Origin: Candidatus Gastranaerophilales bacterium
Lineage (GTDB): Bacteria > Cyanobacteriota > Vampirovibrionia > Gastranaerophilales > Gastranaerophilaceae
Direction: 5' to 3'
Assembly (NCBI GenBank): GCA_944323265.1
Contig: CALURX010000020.1
Location: 1-34,893, forward strand
Length of the DNA: 34,893 bases
Below the pieces are notes generated by a model. It searched no databases, had not been told where the DNA came from, and saw nothing but the letters and a program-made list of their open reading frames with translations. Shown here one piece after another: positions 32,335 to 34,893 of this stretch; position 1 is the stretch's first letter; each line of letters begins with the position of its first letter. Made by a program: the position numbers and the translations under genes.

Positions 32335-32419
32335 ATATTTATCCTCTTTTATAAACCCTGTATATATATAAAAGATTTTTATTTAAGAAAAATTGCTTAA
32401 TTGTAAAGCAATGTAACAA

Positions 32420-32452
32420 CAAAAATCACCTGAAATAATCAGGTGACTTTTG
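32420..32452 (-). terminator. Intrinsic terminator of the second adhesin gene
   Basis: TCACCTG (32426-32432) pairs with CAGGTGA (32440-32446), followed on the minus strand by a T run. It lies 24 bases past the stop of the 32476 gene. Confidence 0.75.
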
Positions 32453-32475
32453 TATAATTTTATTTTTAAGTTTTT

Positions 32476-34470
32476 CTAGTTAACCATCGGGAAAGCTCTT
32501 ACTACAGTAACAGAACCATCTACATTCTTTCTTACCCCCCTGTCAATTTGGTCATCGTCTAAGTCCGCAGCGTATGCTACCGGAGTATAAACTTGAGACA
32601 TATTAACAGACTGGTTTTCGTAGCTTCTTAATACTTTAGCGTTTTCATTCCCATCCGGAATAGGTGTTGGATCCGGATTTGGATTGTCACCGTTACCTTT
32701 TACTACAAGATATGTTGTATTTTCAGGTCTTGGGTCTCTGATGTTCCAGCCGTTTTCGCCGTTTGCCATATCATAAGTAATTTCTGTTGACTTATCGATT
32801 GTGATTTCTTTTGCATCACGGATATTTGTGTATTTAAGAGTATAGTCTCTGCTGTTTGCAGCGGTTTCAACCGTTAAGTTGTCAGTTTTTCCAGCTACTG
32901 TAATATTGTTGGCATGGACTCCGTCGCCTAAGATTGTAATATCTTTATCAGAGCCGATGTAAATATTATTTGCATTAGCGCCGGTTAAATCCATATTGCC
33001 TTTTGAGTCTACATAAGCAGTTGCTTTTGTTTCAATATTTGAAATGGTTCCGCCGGCTATATTGAGATATGTATGACTTTTAGGATTACCCAGAAGCTGA
33101 TATTTTTCCATTACATATCTAATTTGTGCATCAACTGTTGAATCATCAGTTGTGCTGAGACCACCAATATATCCGTGAGCTTTGAATTGGTAATCATTAG
33201 CTGTTAACAAAGCTTTGCCGTCGGTGATTATGTTCAACTGTTCTGAAGTCAATTTTATTGTATCTGCGGTTGTATCGATTGTTACTGCAATTGTACCATT
33301 GTTTGCGTAAGCATCAATTGCGCCTCCAACGGTAAGACTTCCGTCTGCAAGCTGGATAGCATCATAATCGTACCCACCGATATGGATATTATTTAATGAG
33401 TTAATGGTTAAATCTCCGCCAATATTTGTGTCACCGATTACGTGAACAAAGTGTCTGTATGCGCCTTGAGAAAGGTCTGTTGTTCTCAAGATTGCATCAC
33501 CTGTAACAGTAAGATTCCCCACATCAAGGAAGCCGCCTCCGTTTGTCATAGAGAGGTTACCGCCTACTTCAGCATTTCTTAAAAATAAATATTCTCCGTT
33601 CGCTGTAACGTCTACATCACCGGTGACGGAGAGCTTCTGACCGTTATCGTGATAGTTTAATGCAACTCTGTCTTCGGATTCAACTTTTAAATTCCCTGTA
33701 ATTTTTCCTCCGCTTACGGTATGAACTTTGCCCGGGCCGGCTTGGATGTATACATCACCATCGATGTCAACAGCTTCCATTCTTACAACAGGTTTGTCTG
33801 TCGGAACTTTAGCACCCAGAGCCAGATAGTCTTGTCCGTTTGCTGTAACAAGTCTTACGGAATCCGCTTTTATTGTTGAGTTTGCTATATTAATCGAAGG
33901 TGCAAGAACGTTGTATTCGCCTCCGATATTAAAAGTTGCACCGTTTTTTATATCAATTCCAATAAGGTTTCCGTTGTTGTCATATATCTGAGTAAATTTA
34001 GCATTAGAAAGGTCATTAACATTCATTTGTGACATATCTTGGGTAGTGACCATTAAGTCCCCAGCCGTTGTAAACTGGCATCCGTCAAAGAGTACACCGT
34101 TTGGGTTTGCGATAATCAATTGCCCGATACCGCTGTTAGCGCTTATTTGCCCGCTGATTGTTGACATACCGTGGTTAACGGTATTCAAAATTGTCAGGTT
34201 ATTGGCGCCGTTAACTGCGTTAAAGTTTAAGGATTCGCCTTTATTAATATTCAAATGATCCCAATTTACGTGAGCATTGCCATCAAAATTCAAGTCAACA
34301 TTACCTGTTCCGACACCATTAATACCTTGGTATCCGCCGGTTATGTTGTTGATGTCTGCACCTCCATTGCCTGCACCTAAGCCGGTGTCAATTGAGGCAT
34401 AAGAAACTTGCATTGCTGCGAATAATGTACTTAAAACGATTGCTGTTACTTTTCTCTTAAGGTTTTTCAT
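32476..34470 (-). CDS. Filamentous-haemagglutinin-type adhesin with TPS domain (copy 2)
   Basis: 664 residues; tandem paralogue of the preceding adhesin. The ATG at 34470 is used because AAGG lies nine bases upstream; a GTG five codons earlier has a ribosome site too close. Signal peptide: MKNLKRKVTAIVLSTLFAAM, cut before SIDTGLGAG. The TPS domain matches copy 1 closely (NFNAVNGANNLTILNTVNHG, GIGQLIIANPNGVLFDGCQF), including one Cys after the NPNG loop. The beta-helix region is more diverged than the ends. The linker is shorter (NPNPDPTPIPDGNEN) with no EP run. The last 39 residues differ from copy 1 at only four positions. Its own terminator follows, so the two copies are separate transcription units. 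Confidence 0.85.
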   Translation of the reverse strand: MKNLKRKVTAIVLSTLFAAMQVSYASIDTGLGAGNGGADINNITGGYQGINGVGTGNVDLNFDGNAHVNWDHLNINKGESLNFNAVNGANNLTILNTVNHGMSTISGQISANSGIGQLIIANPNGVLFDGCQFTTAGDLMVTTQDMSQMNVNDLSNAKFTQIYDNNGNLIGIDIKNGATFNIGGEYNVLAPSINIANSTIKADSVRLVTANGQDYLALGAKVPTDKPVVRMEAVDIDGDVYIQAGPGKVHTVSGGKITGNLKVESEDRVALNYHDNGQKLSVTGDVDVTANGEYLFLRNAEVGGNLSMTNGGGFLDVGNLTVTGDAILRTTDLSQGAYRHFVHVIGDTNIGGDLTINSLNNIHIGGYDYDAIQLADGSLTVGGAIDAYANNGTIAVTIDTTADTIKLTSEQLNIITDGKALLTANDYQFKAHGYIGGLSTTDDSTVDAQIRYVMEKYQLLGNPKSHTYLNIAGGTISNIETKATAYVDSKGNMDLTGANANNIYIGSDKDITILGDGVHANNITVAGKTDNLTVETAANSRDYTLKYTNIRDAKEITIDKSTEITYDMANGENGWNIRDPRPENTTYLVVKGNGDNPNPDPTPIPDGNENAKVLRSYENQSVNMSQVYTPVAYAADLDDDQIDRGVRKNVDGSVTVVRAFPMVN

Positions 34471-34608
34471 ACACAACACCTTCACTTCCTAATTCCGTAT
34501 ATTAATCATACTATTAAAAAAAATAAACACGAAAATTTTTGCCAGTTTATGGGGTAAATTAGGCAAAATTGTTACAATTTTTAATATCAGAAAAGTAATA
34601 AAATTAAT

Positions 34609-34632
34609 CCCGCAACTTATAATTATTGCGGG
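34609..34632 (-). terminator. Terminator after the beta-lactamase-like gene
   Basis: CCCGCAA (34609-34615) pairs with TTGCGGG (34626-34632) around a ten-base loop; the minus-strand side continues into an A/T-rich stretch. It lies 15 bases past the stop at 34648. Confidence 0.7.
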
Positions 34633-34647
34633 ACTGTTTTGAATAAA

Positions 34648-34893
34648 CTAACCAACGATTGACTTATATATGAGTTCGGATGCTTTTACTATAAAATCTT
34701 TTCCTTGAGGAGCATTGTGCGGTCTGTTTGCAAGTATAACAACAATATATTTTTTACCGTTTTGTGCGTAAACTATACCTGCGTCGCCAAGCATTGTTCC
34801 TATATCACCGGTCTTATGAATGAATAATGCTCCATCTCCTAAGCCGGCAGCTATTAGCCTGTTATTTTTTACATGGCTTAAATAATCAATAAT
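34648..34893 (-). CDS. Class A beta-lactamase-like serine hydrolase, C-terminal part
   Basis: The last 81 residues of a gene whose start lies beyond the window edge. Visible: NNRLIAAGLGDGALFIHKTG followed by DIGTMLGDAGIVYAQNGKKY and IVVILANRP. HKTG is the K-T-G motif of penicillin-recognising enzymes, and the strands after it (DAGIVYAQNGKKYIVVIL) match the beta-lactamase class A / PF13354 C-terminal half. The SxxK and SDN motifs would be upstream of the edge, so activity cannot be judged. It could be a true beta-lactamase or a peptidoglycan-acting relative. It ends TAG with its own terminator. Confidence 0.65.
   Translation of the reverse strand: MIDYLSHVKNNRLIAAGLGDGALFIHKTGDIGTMLGDAGIVYAQNGKKYIVVILANRPHNAPQGKDFIVKASELIYKSIVG

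Noticed and set aside
30331..34470. Contact-dependent inhibition (CdiA-like) toxin system
   Set aside because: The adhesins are short, have no C-terminal toxin domain, and no immunity gene or CdiB follows.

Overview
The window is about 35 kb of AT-rich bacterial chromosome, densely coded on both strands, with no phage, insertion sequence, CRISPR array, rRNA or tRNA that I could recognise. The gene set points to a Gram-negative-type cell: LptC and LptA, a SurA-like lipoprotein foldase, a TonB/TolA-like domain protein, two two-partner-secretion adhesins and a type IV prepilin. Together with a GH57/DUF3536 protein, low G+C and no photosynthesis genes, this suggests a non-photosynthetic relative of the Cyanobacteria (Melainabacteria / Gastranaerophilales). 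That assignment is inference from gene content and style, not from a marker gene.

Layout. 1-3.1 kb (-): GH57/DUF3536 enzyme and a small exported protein. 3.1-6.5 kb (+): a compact sigma-70-type factor overlapping gcvPB, then miaB. 6.5-6.95 kb: a non-annotated 446-base gap that reads as a type I toxin-antitoxin locus (26-residue hydrophobic peptide, convergent small RNA, direct repeats giving loop complementarity). 6.95-7.7 kb (-): an HExxH protein. 7.8-9.2 kb (+): alr and a TonB-C-like exported protein. 9.3-15.4 kb (-): murA, an internally repeated 110-residue protein, mfd and a parvulin lipoprotein, tightly packed. 15.6-17.5 kb (-): a 40-residue small protein, a 247-residue protein whose N-terminus is related to it, and mnmA. 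17.5-20.4 kb (+): an unknown small protein, a matrixin-like protein with a damaged zinc site plus TPRs, Hsp20, a candidate structured RNA, and an XRE regulator with an operator-like dyad. 20.4-24.9 kb (-): dprA, topA, prs. 25.0-26.0 kb (+): kinase-fold protein of glycan-modification type. 26.0-28.3 kb (-): lptC-lptA-TPR operon. 28.4-30.2 kb (-): prepilin followed by an ATP-grasp enzyme. 30.3-34.5 kb (-): two tandem paralogous TPS-domain adhesins. 34.6 kb to the edge (-): C-terminal piece of a class A beta-lactamase-like protein.

Themes. Envelope construction dominates (MurA, Alr, LptC/LptA, foldase, adhesins, pilin), with DNA/RNA housekeeping (Mfd, TopA, DprA, MiaB, MnmA) interleaved. Genes within operons are commonly coupled by 1-, 4- or 8-base overlaps. 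Several promoters sit so close to start codons that very short or leaderless messages are likely. The most notable item is the putative Fst/par-like type I toxin-antitoxin module at 6.6-6.9 kb.
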